Shown piece by piece: positions 20,980-30,123 of a stretch of DNA of 61,588 bases (within the stretch, counting starts at the first letter, position 1; each line of letters begins with the position of its first letter). Position numbers and translations under genes: made by a program. The stretch is from Pseudomonadota bacterium (GTDB lineage: Bacteria > Pseudomonadota > Gammaproteobacteria > Xanthomonadales > Rhodanobacteraceae), in assembly GCA_029561145.1 (NCBI GenBank), contig JAKQJM010000004.1, positions 1 to 61,588 on the forward strand. The letters run 5' to 3'. The notes beneath the pieces are model-generated. The model made no database searches and was not told the origin of the DNA. It worked only from the letters and a program-made list of their open reading frames with translations.

Positions 20980-21485
20980 TCGTGCGGTCCGCCAGCGTCG
21001 GTTCGCGTGCCGGCTGGCGCAGCGTCGCCGCGTGCGCCGCATTGGCACTGGCAACGTCGTCAGGCGCCACCCGCGCAGCAAGCGGTTGCGACAGCATTGC
21101 AAGCGTGCCGATCACCTGGAATATCGACTACTCCAGCAATATCCAGGACATCTTCAACAATCGCTGCGCGAACTGTCATGTCGATCATGGGGGCTCGCCA
21201 ACCGGGGATCTTGATCTCGACCCCGAATTCTCGTGGGACAACCTGGTCGGCCAGGAATCGGCAGGCCAGCCACCGCGATTGCGCGTTGTCCCATTCCAGC
21301 CGCTGGCCAGCATCCTGTTCGAAAAGATCAATTGCGACACGCAGGACGCCGGCGTGCGCATGCCGAAAGGACGCGCTCCGCTGCCGCCGGGCGAGCAAGC
21401 CCTGATCTACGACTGGATCATGCTCGGCGCACCACGCTTGCAGACCGATTTCGTCTTCTTCAGCGGCTTTGAAGCCCGCCCCTGA
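20976..21485 (+). CDS. Exported CxxCH protein, cytochrome-c-like
   Basis: A small exported protein of about 169 residues with one CxxCH haem-c motif (C64, C67, H68 in NNRCANCHVD) preceded by YSSNIQDIF, typical of haem domains in planctomycete-type cytochrome proteins. A signal peptide lies near residues 12-36. The C terminus is VFFSGFEARP, which resembles a motif in the first gene of the cluster. The start could be TTG at 20976, overlapping the previous stop, or GTG at 20982. It may carry electrons for, or accompany, the DUF1800/DUF1501 pair. No distal haem ligand is certain, so haem binding is inferred. Confidence 0.75.
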   Translation: MIVRSASVGSRAGWRSVAACAALALATSSGATRAASGCDSIASVPITWNIDYSSNIQDIFNNRCANCHVDHGGSPTGDLDLDPEFSWDNLVGQESAGQPPRLRVVPFQPLASILFEKINCDTQDAGVRMPKGRAPLPPGEQALIYDWIMLGAPRLQTDFVFFSGFEARP

Positions 21486-21512
21486 ACCGTTGCGGTTGCG
21501 CAGGCGATCCGA

Positions 21513-22124
21513 TCAATTCAGGAACTGCGGTTGCGTGAGCTGTTCAAGGAACACGCCGATCAGGCGCGGCTCCATCGTCAGCAGGAACAGCACGCCGTAG
21601 GCCGCGCCCCAGAGGTGCGCGCTGTGATTGATGTTGTCGCTGCCCTGGCGATCCATGTAGATCGAATAGCCGATGTAGGCCACCGCGTAGATGATCGCCG
21701 GACACGGAATGACGAAGATCAGGATCGTCGCCCACGGTTGCAGCAACACGAACGCGAACAGCACGGCCGACACGGCACCTGATGCACCGAGGCTGCGATA
21801 GGCCGGGTTGCCGGCGTTCTTCATGTAGGTAGGCAGGATCGATACGACGATTGCGGTCAGATAGAAGATCACGAACCCGAGCGTGCCGATGTAGGACGAA
21901 ATGAACGTCTCGATGTAGCGGCCGAAAAAGTACAGCGTGATCATGTTGAACAGCAGATGCCTGCCGTCTGCGTGAAGGAAGCCGTAAGTCAGCAGTCGGT
22001 AATACTGTTTGCCTCGACTGATCGCGGGTGGCCAGAGGATCAGGCGGTCGATCAGTTTCGGATTGCTGAACGCGGGAAACGAGATCGCACAGGTGATCAC
22101 GATGATGGCGAGCGTTGCGTACAT
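21513..22124 (-). CDS. Rhomboid-family intramembrane serine protease
   Basis: A polytopic inner-membrane protease of 203 residues with about six hydrophobic helices. The catalytic serine is S115 in RSLGASGAVSA and the histidine is H170 in NHSAHLWGAAYG. The supporting H51 and N60 lie in FLHADGRHLLFNM, the usual HxxxxHxxxN-like pattern of helix 2. All active-site residues appear present, so it should be active rather than a pseudoprotease. Substrates are unknown; rhomboids typically cleave single-pass membrane proteins near the helix top. It converges on the DUF1800 trio and is transcribed away from the flavoprotein gene. Confidence 0.92.
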   Translation of the reverse strand: MYATLAIIVITCAISFPAFSNPKLIDRLILWPPAISRGKQYYRLLTYGFLHADGRHLLFNMITLYFFGRYIETFISSYIGTLGFVIFYLTAIVVSILPTYMKNAGNPAYRSLGASGAVSAVLFAFVLLQPWATILIFVIPCPAIIYAVAYIGYSIYMDRQGSDNINHSAHLWGAAYGVLFLLTMEPRLIGVFLEQLTQPQFLN

Positions 22125-22245
22125 GGGCGAAATGGATTCCTCGATCGAAAGCGAAGGATTCGGTCTGCGCCCCGCGTGACGGGCCGACCGAAGGACCGCA
22201 GTATCGCATCCGGCGAAGGCCGCGCAGTCATGCGACCATTCACGG

Positions 22246-23484
22246 ATGAATCAAGTGAACAGGAAACGTGTTGTCGTGATCGGCGGTGGACCCGCCGGGC
22301 TCATGGCTGCGGAAAGCGCGGTCGCCCATGGCGCCAGTGTCGACCTCTACGACCGCATGGGCTCGGTCGGCCGCAAGTTCCTGATCGCCGGCAAGGGCGG
22401 GCTGAATCTCTCCCACTCCGAACCGTTGCAGCAGTTCGTGACGCGATTCGGCCAGCGTCAGCACGAGGTCGCGCGCTGGCTGGAGCGTCTCGGCCCGGAC
22501 GCGCTGCGCGCCTGGGCAAGCGGTCTCGGTGTGGAAACCTTTGTCGGCAGTTCCGGACGGGTCTTTCCAAAGGACCTCAAGGCGGCACCGTTGCTGCGTG
22601 GATGGGTGCGTCGCTTGCGCGCCAATGGCGTGCGCTTTCACGTCCAGCAGCGATGGACCGGCTGGGACGATACCGGCGCGTTGCGCCTGGTCGGTATCGC
22701 CGGCGAGCAACGGGTCGCGGCCGACGCGGTCGTTCTCGCGCTCGGCGGCGCCAGCTGGCCGATCCTCGGTTCGGATGGCGCCTGGTTCCCGTTGCTGCGC
22801 GAATGCGATTTCGACCTCGCTCCGTTGCAGCCATCGAACTGCGGGTTTGATGTCGGCTGGAGCGCCTTCCTGCGCAAGCGTTTTGCCGGCGCACCGATCA
22901 AGCCTGTTGCAATCGGCTGGACTGGCGCAGGCGACTCGCGGATCTACCGGCAGGGCGAATTCGTCCTGACCGAGAACGGCATCGAAGGCAGCCTGGTCTA
23001 TTCCCTTTCCGCCCGGCTGCGCGATGCAATCGCAACCACGGGGTCGACCACGATCGAAGTCGATCTCGCGCCGGGTCGCGATGCCGCACGACTCGAGCGC
23101 GAGCTGTCCAGGCCACGCGGCAGCCATTCCCTGGCCAAGCACCTGCATCGCCATGCCGGCATCGACGGAGCCAAGGCAGCACTGCTGCACGAGGTGCTCG
23201 AGCGCGACGTGTTCAACGACCCTGCCCGGCTTGCCGCAGCGATCAAAGCCCTGCCCCTGCGCCTGTTGCGACCAAGGCCGCTCGATGAAGCGATCAGCAG
23301 CGCCGGCGGCGTGCGTCTCGAAGCACTCGACGAGCACCTGATGGTGCGCAACAAGCCCGGCGTCTTCTGTGCCGGCGAAATGCTCGACTGGGAAGCGCCG
23401 ACCGGTGGCTACCTCCTGACGGCAGCAATCGCCAGTGGCCTGGTCGCCGGTGCGGGCGCGGCAGCCTGGCTGCAGCGCAAGTGA
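22246..23484 (+). CDS. HI0933-like NAD(P)/FAD-dependent oxidoreductase (TIGR03862 type)
   Basis: A 412-residue flavoprotein of the HI0933/YhiN superfamily. The FAD Rossmann motif is VVVIGGGPAGLMAAES at residues 8-23, followed by the family signature RKFLIAGKGGLNLSHSE. A second FAD contact lies near the end in GVFCAGEMLDWEAPTGGYLLTAA. The insert domain and the short C terminus fit the TIGR03862 subgroup better than the BaiN-type longer members. The reaction is unknown. It stands between a divergent rhomboid gene and a convergent rluF, separated from the latter by only six bases. Confidence 0.88.
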   Translation: MNQVNRKRVVVIGGGPAGLMAAESAVAHGASVDLYDRMGSVGRKFLIAGKGGLNLSHSEPLQQFVTRFGQRQHEVARWLERLGPDALRAWASGLGVETFVGSSGRVFPKDLKAAPLLRGWVRRLRANGVRFHVQQRWTGWDDTGALRLVGIAGEQRVAADAVVLALGGASWPILGSDGAWFPLLRECDFDLAPLQPSNCGFDVGWSAFLRKRFAGAPIKPVAIGWTGAGDSRIYRQGEFVLTENGIEGSLVYSLSARLRDAIATTGSTTIEVDLAPGRDAARLERELSRPRGSHSLAKHLHRHAGIDGAKAALLHEVLERDVFNDPARLAAAIKALPLRLLRPRPLDEAISSAGGVRLEALDEHLMVRNKPGVFCAGEMLDWEAPTGGYLLTAAIASGLVAGAGAAAWLQRK

Positions 23485-23490
23485 CAATGC

Positions 23491-24204
23491 CTACCACTCG
23501 CTGCGATTCGGCAACAGCCCGCGCAATTCGGCATCGCTGAGGTTGCGCCACTGGCCCACGCGCAGCGCACCGAGCTTGATGTTGACGATGCGCACGCGGC
23601 AAAGCTGTTTTACCCGGTATCCGAAGGCATCAGCCATCAGGCGTATCTGGCGATTCAGCCCCTGTGTCAGCACGATGCGGAAACCGAACTTGGCGATCCG
23701 CTGCGTCCGGCAAGGCTTGGTCATCTGTCCATGCACGCGGACTCCTCGCGCCATGCCGATGAGGAACTCCTCGGTGACCGGTCGATTGACACCGACCAGG
23801 TATTCCTTTTCGTGATTGTTCTCCGAACGCAGCAATTCGTTGACGATGTCGCCATTGCTGGTCAACAGGATCAGCCCTTCGGAGTCCTTGTCGAGTCGCC
23901 CGATCGGGAACACGCGCTGCTGATGGTCGACGAAATCGACGATATTGCCCTTGACCGCGGTCTCGGTCGTGCAGGTGATGCCGACCGGTTTGTACAGGGC
24001 GATGTAGACGTACTTGCGCACGCCAGGCTGCGCCGGGCGGACGAAAAGGCGCTGGCCATCGACGAGTACTTCATCGCCCTCCGCCCAGATGTCGCCGATC
24101 CGCGCGACCCGATCGTTCAAGGTCACCTTGCGCGACGCGATCAGCCGATCGGCTTCGCGACGCGAACAATGGCCGCTGTCGCTGATGTACTTGTTCAGGC
24201 GCAT
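23491..24204 (-). CDS. rluF: 23S rRNA pseudouridine synthase RluF
   Basis: A RsuA/RluB/E/F-family enzyme that isomerises a uridine (U2604 in E. coli 23S rRNA) to pseudouridine; RluF also acts on tRNA-Tyr. An S4 RNA-binding domain opens the protein (MRLNKYISDSGHCSRREAD). The catalytic aspartate is D105 in IGRLDKDSEGL. RLMADAFGYRVKQLCRVRI near the end is typical of RluF. At 237 residues it is shorter than E. coli RluF (290) because the C-terminal tail is missing. I chose the ATG at 24204; upstream in-frame codons precede the S4 domain and look non-coding. Confidence 0.9.
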   Translation of the reverse strand: MRLNKYISDSGHCSRREADRLIASRKVTLNDRVARIGDIWAEGDEVLVDGQRLFVRPAQPGVRKYVYIALYKPVGITCTTETAVKGNIVDFVDHQQRVFPIGRLDKDSEGLILLTSNGDIVNELLRSENNHEKEYLVGVNRPVTEEFLIGMARGVRVHGQMTKPCRTQRIAKFGFRIVLTQGLNRQIRLMADAFGYRVKQLCRVRIVNIKLGALRVGQWRNLSDAELRGLLPNRSEW

Positions 24205-24442
24205 GTAAGGGCTATCGGGAAGCGGGCGTAGCGCCCAATGCTGGCATGTCGAACCGTGAGCGGTCCATTCCCGCATGCCCGGCGGCGGCATCGAGGATGG
24301 CGACCGGCGGAATGTCGCGCCATCACCGCGCGCGGCCGCACCTTCGAGCATCCGGGCAGGCGGGGTCTGACTTTAGTCACGCGCATCGCCGGCCCGCTTG
24401 CCCTACCCTCGGTGTTCCACCGCACTCCAGGAAGCCACGACG

Positions 24443-26620
24443 ATGCCCTGTCGAATCAGCCTCGCCGCCGCATTGACCCTCGTCCTCGGCGCAGCATCGC
24501 CCTTGCAGGCGGCCGATGACGCGAAAACCGGAACATCGAACGCAGCGACGCCAGCCGCACCCGCGGCGGCGGCCAATCCGTTCTTCGCCGCCAGCACCCT
24601 GCCCTACGGGTTCCCGCCGTTCGACCGCATCCACAACGAGGACTACGCGCCTGCCTTCGACAAGGGCATGGCCGAGAATCGCGCCGAGATCGAGCACATC
24701 GCCGACAATCCCGAGCCGGCGACTTTCGAAAACACGATCGTGGCGATGGAGCGCGGTGGCCGATTGCTCGAAAGGGTGAGCCGCGTGTTCTTCTCGCAGG
24801 CAGGCACCAATACCAACGACGCGATCCAGAAGATCCAGGCCGAGATGGCGCCGAAGCTTTCCGCGCACAACGACCTCATCATGCTCAATGGAAAGCTCTT
24901 CGCGCGTATCCAGAAGGTCTTCGAGCAGCGTGACACGCTCGGTCTCGATGCCGAATCGAAACGACTGGTCGAGCGCTACCACACCGATTTCGTCCGCGCC
25001 GGCGCAAAGCTTTCCGAAGCCGACAAGACGCGACTCAAGGCGATCAATGCCGAGATGGCGTCCCTGTCCACGAAATTCAGCCAGAACCTGCTCAAGGAGA
25101 CCAATGCCTCGGCCGTCGTGGTCGACACTCAAGAGCAACTCGCCGGGCTCGCCGATGATGCCGTGGCAGCAGCCAGGGAAGCGGCAAAGACGCGCAAGCT
25201 GGAGGGCAAGTTCGTCATCCCGCTGATGAACACGAGCGGCCAGCCGCCGCTTGCCTCACTGCAGGACCGTGGCCTGCGCCAGCGCATCATGCAGGCTTCG
25301 CTCGAACGCGGCAGCCATGGCGGCGAATTCGACAATCGCGCCATCGTGGCCGCGACCGCGCGGCTGCGTGCCGAGCGCGCCGCCATGCTGGGCTACGCCA
25401 ACCACGCCGCCTACGTCCTTGCCGACGAGACCGCGGGAAGCATCGAAGCCGTGAACAAGCTGCTGTCCCAGCTTGCGCCACCGGCGGTCGCCAATGCACG
25501 CGCCGAGGCCGCCGACATCCAGAAGGTCATCGACAAGGACGGCGGCGATTTCAAGGTATCCGCCGCGGACTGGGCGTACTACACGGAAAAGGTGCGCAAG
25601 GAGAAATTCGATCTCGATTCCGAACAGTTGCGCCCGTACTTCGAGATGAACAATGTGCTCGAGAACGGCGTGTTCTTCGCCGCGCAGAAGCTGTACGGCC
25701 TGAGCTTCAAGGAACGCAAGGACCTGCCGGTCTACCTGCCCGATATCCGCGTCTTCGAGGTGTTCGAGGAAAATGGCGATCCGCTCGCGCTGTTCATCGT
25801 CGACTACTACGCACGCAGCAACAAGCGCGGCGGCGCGTGGGCGAACGCCTATGTCGCGCAGTCCGGCCTGCTCGGCACGCGACCGGTGATCGCCAACCAT
25901 CTCAATGTCCCGAAGCCGCCGGCAGGCGAACCGACCCTGATGACCTACGACGAGGTCAACACCGCGTTCCACGAGTTCGGACACGCGCTGCATGGCATGT
26001 TCTCGAACGTGAAGTACCCGCGCTTCGCCGGCACCTCGGTGCCACGCGATTTCGTCGAGTATCCCTCGCAGGTCAACGAAATGTGGATGGCCTGGCCCGA
26101 AGTGCTGAAAAACTATGCCAAGCACTACAAGACCGGCGAGCCGCTGCCGCAAGCCTTGCTCGACAAGGTCAAGGCCTCCGAGAAGTTCAACCAGGGATTT
26201 GCCACGACCGAGTATCTCGGCGCCGCCCTCCTCGACCAGGCCTGGCACCAGATCACCGCGAAGCAGGTTCCCGCCGAAGACGGCGTGCTCGCGTTCGAGG
26301 CGGCAGCCCTGAAGAAAGCCGGCGTCGATTTCGCGCCGGTGCCTCCGCGCTACCGCACGACCTACTTCTCGCACATCATGGGTGGCTATTCGGCCGGCTA
26401 CTACGCCTATATCTGGAGCGAAGTGCTCGATGCCGACAGCGTCGAATGGTTCAAGGCGCAGGGCGGACTCACGCGTGCGAACGGCGACCATTTCCGCAAG
26501 ACCCTGCTTTCACGCGGCGGGTCGGAGGATGCGATGGCCCTGTTCAGGAATTTCAGCGGTGGCGCTCCTTATGTCGAGCCGCTGCTGAAACGCCGTGGTC
26601 TGACTGCCGCAGGGAACTAG
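24443..26620 (+). CDS. M3-family zinc metallopeptidase (Dcp-like), exported
   Basis: A thimet-oligopeptidase-family peptidase of 725 residues. The zinc motif HEFGH is at 510-514 (TAFHEFGHALHGMF), with the further ligand glutamate expected in the following helix (YPSQVNEMW). Unlike E. coli cytosolic Dcp, this protein has a clear signal peptide, cleaved near LQAAD around residue 24, so it acts in the periplasm, probably as a peptidyl-dipeptidase on oligopeptides. The ATG at 24443 has AGGA upstream and starts the signal peptide; an earlier in-frame ATG adds 15 unlikely residues. It is a single-gene unit with a hairpin after its stop. Confidence 0.93.
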   Translation: MPCRISLAAALTLVLGAASPLQAADDAKTGTSNAATPAAPAAAANPFFAASTLPYGFPPFDRIHNEDYAPAFDKGMAENRAEIEHIADNPEPATFENTIVAMERGGRLLERVSRVFFSQAGTNTNDAIQKIQAEMAPKLSAHNDLIMLNGKLFARIQKVFEQRDTLGLDAESKRLVERYHTDFVRAGAKLSEADKTRLKAINAEMASLSTKFSQNLLKETNASAVVVDTQEQLAGLADDAVAAAREAAKTRKLEGKFVIPLMNTSGQPPLASLQDRGLRQRIMQASLERGSHGGEFDNRAIVAATARLRAERAAMLGYANHAAYVLADETAGSIEAVNKLLSQLAPPAVANARAEAADIQKVIDKDGGDFKVSAADWAYYTEKVRKEKFDLDSEQLRPYFEMNNVLENGVFFAAQKLYGLSFKERKDLPVYLPDIRVFEVFEENGDPLALFIVDYYARSNKRGGAWANAYVAQSGLLGTRPVIANHLNVPKPPAGEPTLMTYDEVNTAFHEFGHALHGMFSNVKYPRFAGTSVPRDFVEYPSQVNEMWMAWPEVLKNYAKHYKTGEPLPQALLDKVKASEKFNQGFATTEYLGAALLDQAWHQITAKQVPAEDGVLAFEAAALKKAGVDFAPVPPRYRTTYFSHIMGGYSAGYYAYIWSEVLDADSVEWFKAQGGLTRANGDHFRKTLLSRGGSEDAMALFRNFSGGAPYVEPLLKRRGLTAAGN

Positions 26621-26631
26621 TTCGAGGCACG

Positions 26632-26658
26632 GGGCTGCAGTTCACTGAGCTGCGGCCC
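26632..26658 (+). terminator. Possible terminator after M3 peptidase gene
   Basis: GGGCTGCAG (26632-26640) pairs with CTGCGGCCC (26650-26658), with one G-U pair, around a nine-base loop, 11 bases after the peptidase stop. Only two T bases follow, so intrinsic termination would be weak. Confidence 0.3.
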
Positions 26659-26733
26659 TTGATCCGCCCCCGACTCCCGCGGGCACCGCATGACGGTTTC
26701 CTGTCCGGTCGCACAAGCGACTAAGCTTGGACC

Positions 26734-28191
26734 ATGAGCGAAACAATCCAGCTTGCCAACCTGATTGACGGCCGCATCGTTCCACCGGTCCTGGATCGCT
26801 GGCTCGATGTGTTCGAACCGGCGACAGGCAAGGTCTTTGCGCGTTGCCCGGCATCGACGAAGAACGATGTCGAGGCTGCCGTCGAAGCGGCGCAGCGGGC
26901 CGCCCCGGCCTGGGCGGAGACCGCGCCTGACGAACGTTCACGACTCATGCTGCGCCTGGCCGATCTGCTCGAACAGGAACTCGACAGCCTGGCCGAGCTT
27001 GAATCGCGCGACAACGGCAAGCCGGTCGCGGTCGCCCGGCGTATCGACATCCCGCGGGCGGTTTCCAACCTGCGCTTCTTCGCCGCGGCGATCACGCAGT
27101 GGTCAAGCGAGGCACATCTGACGAATGCACGGACCCTCAATATCACCTTGCGCCAGCCGCTGGGTGTGGTCGGCTGCATCTCGCCATGGAATCTGCCGCT
27201 CTACCTGTTTACCTGGAAGATCGCGCCGGCCCTCGCCGCCGGCAACACGGTCGTCGCGAAACCGTCCGAAATCACCCCGTGCACGGCTGTCCGTCTCGCC
27301 GAGCTGAGCATCACTGCCGGTTTCCCGCCCGGTGTACTCAACATCGTCCACGGTGAAGGGCCGGCGGTTGGCCAGGCGATCGTCGAACATCGCCAGGTCA
27401 AGGCGGTCTCGTTCACCGGCAGCACGCGGACCGGCGCCGCAATCGCGACGACTGCAGCGCCGATGTTCAAGAAATTGTCACTCGAGATGGGCGGCAAGAA
27501 CCCCGCCATCGTCTTCGACGATTTCGACTTCAGCGAAACCAATCTCGCCACGATCGTGCGATCAGGTTTCGCCAACCAGGGCGAGATCTGCCTGTGCGGC
27601 TCGCGCCTGCTCGTGCAGCGTTCGATCCTCGATGTTTTCCGCGAACGCTACCTCGCCGCGGTGAAGGCCCTGCGCGTCGGCGACCCGCGTGACCCTTCGA
27701 GCGACCTCGGCGCCCTCGTTTCGAAGGCGCATCACGAAAAGGTCATGGCCGCGATCCAGACGGCGCGCAACGAAGGCGGCCGGATCGCGATCGGTGGCAA
27801 TTCCGTGCATGTCGGCGGGCGCTGCGCCGACGGCTGGTTTGTCGCACCGACGGTGATCGAGGGACTCGATTCGCGGAGCCGGACGAATCAGGAAGAGATC
27901 TTCGGGCCTGTTGTCAGCCTGATTCCGTTCGACGACGAGGCCGATGCGATCCGCATCGCCAACGACACCGACTACGGACTCGCCGCCTCGTTGTGGACAC
28001 GCGATCTTGGCCGCGCCCAGCGCATGTCGGCACGACTCGACTTCGGCATCGTATGGATCAACTGCTGGATGTCGCGCGATCTGCGCACGCCATTCGGCGG
28101 GGTAAAGAACTCGGGCGTGGGTCGCGAGGGCGGCAGTGATGCCCTGCGCTTCTTCACCGAAGCAAGGAATATCTGCGTCGAGAACGGATGA
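26734..28191 (+). CDS. 2-Aminomuconate-6-semialdehyde dehydrogenase (ALDH family)
   Basis: An NAD-dependent aldehyde dehydrogenase of 485 residues. FTGSTRTG binds the cofactor, the general base lies in [14 protein letters not shown], and the nucleophile is C286 in [11 protein letters not shown], the variant seen in 2-aminomuconate and 2-hydroxymuconate semialdehyde dehydrogenases. Its place upstream of a RidA-type deaminase, 3-hydroxyanthranilate dioxygenase and ACMSD assigns it to oxidation of 2-aminomuconate semialdehyde to 2-aminomuconate in the kynurenine pathway (AmnC/NbaE-like). The ATG has no Shine-Dalgarno sequence; a -10-like TAAGCT lies six bases before it. Without the context a 2-hydroxymuconate role would be equally possible. 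Confidence 0.87.
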   Translation: MSETIQLANLIDGRIVPPVLDRWLDVFEPATGKVFARCPASTKNDVEAAVEAAQRAAPAWAETAPDERSRLMLRLADLLEQELDSLAELESRDNGKPVAVARRIDIPRAVSNLRFFAAAITQWSSEAHLTNARTLNITLRQPLGVVGCISPWNLPLYLFTWKIAPALAAGNTVVAKPSEITPCTAVRLAELSITAGFPPGVLNIVHGEGPAVGQAIVEHRQVKAVSFTGSTRTGAAIATTAAPMFKKLSLEMGGKNPAIVFDDFDFSETNLATIVRSGFANQGEICLCGSRLLVQRSILDVFRERYLAAVKALRVGDPRDPSSDLGALVSKAHHEKVMAAIQTARNEGGRIAIGGNSVHVGGRCADGWFVAPTVIEGLDSRSRTNQEEIFGPVVSLIPFDDEADAIRIANDTDYGLAASLWTRDLGRAQRMSARLDFGIVWINCWMSRDLRTPFGGVKNSGVGREGGSDALRFFTEARNICVENG

Positions 28192-28243
28192 ACCCGAACC
28201 GTCGCGTGTACAACCACGAGCTGGTGCAATGGAGGAATTGAGC

Positions 28244-29641
28244 ATGTCCGACCCGATCCGCAATCGTTCGCCCTATCGATTGGCGCCCGTCGCGCCGTTG
28301 GGCCTGGCCATCATGTTGTGCCTCTCCATGCCGACAGCCGGTGCTGCAGAAGCACCCAAACCCGGCGGCAGCGCCAATGTCCATCAGCAGCAGGCAGCGG
28401 TTGCGAAATCCGAGCAGATCATGGCGGAGGCGAAGACCCGCAGCGGCCTGCTGTCGCAATACCTGTTCATGCGCGACGCCTACGCCAGCAGCACCGACCT
28501 GGCCTTCCGCGTCATCTTCAACCAGTACCTGAGCTGGTACCAGACCTGGGTCGGCGACTATGTCGGAGCACGCGACAGCTTCTCGATCGTGCAGAAACCC
28601 GCCCGCGACGACTCCGCATCGCCGCTCGGCGACGCGGACTATCATGCAGAGCCGGCCGTGGATGCGATTGCACGCATGGCCAGGGATCGCAAGGCGGTAT
28701 TCTTCAACGAGAACCACAGCTACCCGCTGACGCGCTCGCTGACCGTGCAGATGCTGTCGAAACTGCGCGAGGAAGGCTTCGATACGTTCGCATCGGAAAC
28801 CCTCTACCAGGATGACATGGACGCCCTGCAGAAGCGCGGCTATGCCACCTCGGCAAGCGGCTTCTACACCGAGGAACCGATCTACGCGGAGATGGTCCAC
28901 GAAGCGCTCCGGCTGGGCTACCGCGTCGTCGCCTATGAGGCGCTGTCGAACGTGACCGGCGACGCGCGCGAGGAGGAGCAGGCGCGCAATCTCAAGCGCG
29001 ATGTCTTCGCGGATCATCCCGATGCGCGCCTCGTCGTCAACGCCGGTTATGCGCATATCCAGGAACACGGCAAATATCTCGGCGGCGCAGCGATGGCCCA
29101 GCACTTCGCACGCATCACCGATATCGACCCGTTGACGGTCGAACAGACGATGATGATCCCGCACGACAAGCTGATCAGCGACCATCCGTATTTTCGCGAG
29201 ATTCAGGAAAAGCTCGCGCCCAGGCAGGCGATCGTGTTCGTCGACAAGGACGGCGCCGCCTGGTCGCTCAAGGCGAAGGCCTACGATGTCAGCGTGGTTT
29301 TCCCGGACGAGACCCTGCAGCGCGGCCGGCCGACTTGGCTAGGCCTCGGCGGGCTTCGCCAGCCGTTCGTGGTCACCGGCAAGATGTGCGATCAGGTATA
29401 CCCCTGCATGATCGAAGCGCGCTATGCGGGCGAGCCCGATGCGGCAATTCCAGCCGATCGGCTGGTACTCGAATTCAAGGGACGCCTGGCCGGTTATGGC
29501 GACCGCGTGCGCCAGAGCAGCGACCCCGACCCGATGGCCGAACTCTGGCTGCGGCCCGGCACCTATGAAATCCTCGCCCGCGACATTTCCAACAAGGCGA
29601 GCCATCGGCAGTCGATCACGGTCGGTGGCGGAAAGCCGTGA
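28244..29641 (+). CDS. ChaN/Tiki-superfamily-like secreted protein of unknown role
   Basis: A 465-residue exported protein. The signal peptide has its hydrophobic core in LGLAIMLCLSMP and probable cleavage near AGAAEA (about residue 35). AVFFNENHSYPLTRSL followed by FDTFASETLYQDD recalls the conserved E-x-H and following acidic site of the ChaN/Tiki/EreA superfamily, so a metal-dependent or haem-related function is possible. The distal 150 residues look like a separate beta domain. The start at 28244 is chosen because GGAGG sits eight bases upstream. Its stop overlaps the GTG of the RidA gene, tying it to the kynurenine cluster, where such a protein is not expected. Confidence 0.7.
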   Translation: MSDPIRNRSPYRLAPVAPLGLAIMLCLSMPTAGAAEAPKPGGSANVHQQQAAVAKSEQIMAEAKTRSGLLSQYLFMRDAYASSTDLAFRVIFNQYLSWYQTWVGDYVGARDSFSIVQKPARDDSASPLGDADYHAEPAVDAIARMARDRKAVFFNENHSYPLTRSLTVQMLSKLREEGFDTFASETLYQDDMDALQKRGYATSASGFYTEEPIYAEMVHEALRLGYRVVAYEALSNVTGDAREEEQARNLKRDVFADHPDARLVVNAGYAHIQEHGKYLGGAAMAQHFARITDIDPLTVEQTMMIPHDKLISDHPYFREIQEKLAPRQAIVFVDKDGAAWSLKAKAYDVSVVFPDETLQRGRPTWLGLGGLRQPFVVTGKMCDQVYPCMIEARYAGEPDAAIPADRLVLEFKGRLAGYGDRVRQSSDPDPMAELWLRPGTYEILARDISNKASHRQSITVGGGKP

Positions 29642-30060
29642 GCAATATCGTCAACGCCGATTCGGCACCGAAGGCAGTTGGCGCCTATCCGCATGCGCGC
29701 CGCGCGGGCAACCTGCTTTTCCTCTCGGGAGTCGGCCCGCGCCGACCCGAGGACAATTCGATACCGGGCAACGTGCTCGACGCCACCGGCAAGCTGATCA
29801 CCTATGACATCGAGGCGCAGTGTCGCCAGGTCTTCGCCAACGTGCGTGCCGTGCTCGATGCGAGCGGCGCGCGCTGGCAGGACCTGATTGACGTCACCGT
29901 GTTCCTGACCGACATGCAGCGCGATTTCGCCACCTACAACCGCGTCTACGCCGAGTACTTCACCGATGCGCAACCCTGTCGCACGACGCTCGGCATCACC
30001 GCCCTGCCGACGCCGATCGCGATCGAACTCAAGTGCATCGCGATGCTTGTGTCTGTCTAG
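29638..30060 (+). CDS. RidA-family protein, probable 2-aminomuconate deaminase
   Basis: A 140-residue YjgF/YER057c/UK114 (RidA) protein, normally a trimer. The body has GNLLFLSGVGPRRPEDN and DVTVFLTDMQRDFATYN. The C-terminal PCRTTLGITALPTPIAIELKCIA carries the conserved arginine and glutamate. Several RidA relatives in 3-hydroxyanthranilate and 2-nitrobenzoate pathways (AmnD/NbaF type) deaminate 2-aminomuconate; the context here argues for that rather than generic imine hydrolysis. The GTG start overlaps the preceding stop (GTGA). Confidence 0.8.
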   Translation: MSNIVNADSAPKAVGAYPHARRAGNLLFLSGVGPRRPEDNSIPGNVLDATGKLITYDIEAQCRQVFANVRAVLDASGARWQDLIDVTVFLTDMQRDFATYNRVYAEYFTDAQPCRTTLGITALPTPIAIELKCIAMLVSV

Positions 30061-30123
30061 CGTGCCTGTTCATTCGCCGCAACCTGCGTGCGATGCATGG
30101 ACAAGCCGTGCCGCCACGCCGAC

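Noticed and set aside
22240-23487. 415-codon open frame opposite the flavoprotein gene
   Set aside because: It spans almost exactly the flavoprotein gene on the other strand; only the plus-strand reading has FAD motifs.
25256-26491. 411-codon open frame opposite the M3 peptidase gene
   Set aside because: Antisense of a gene with an intact HEFGH motif, with no domain of its own.
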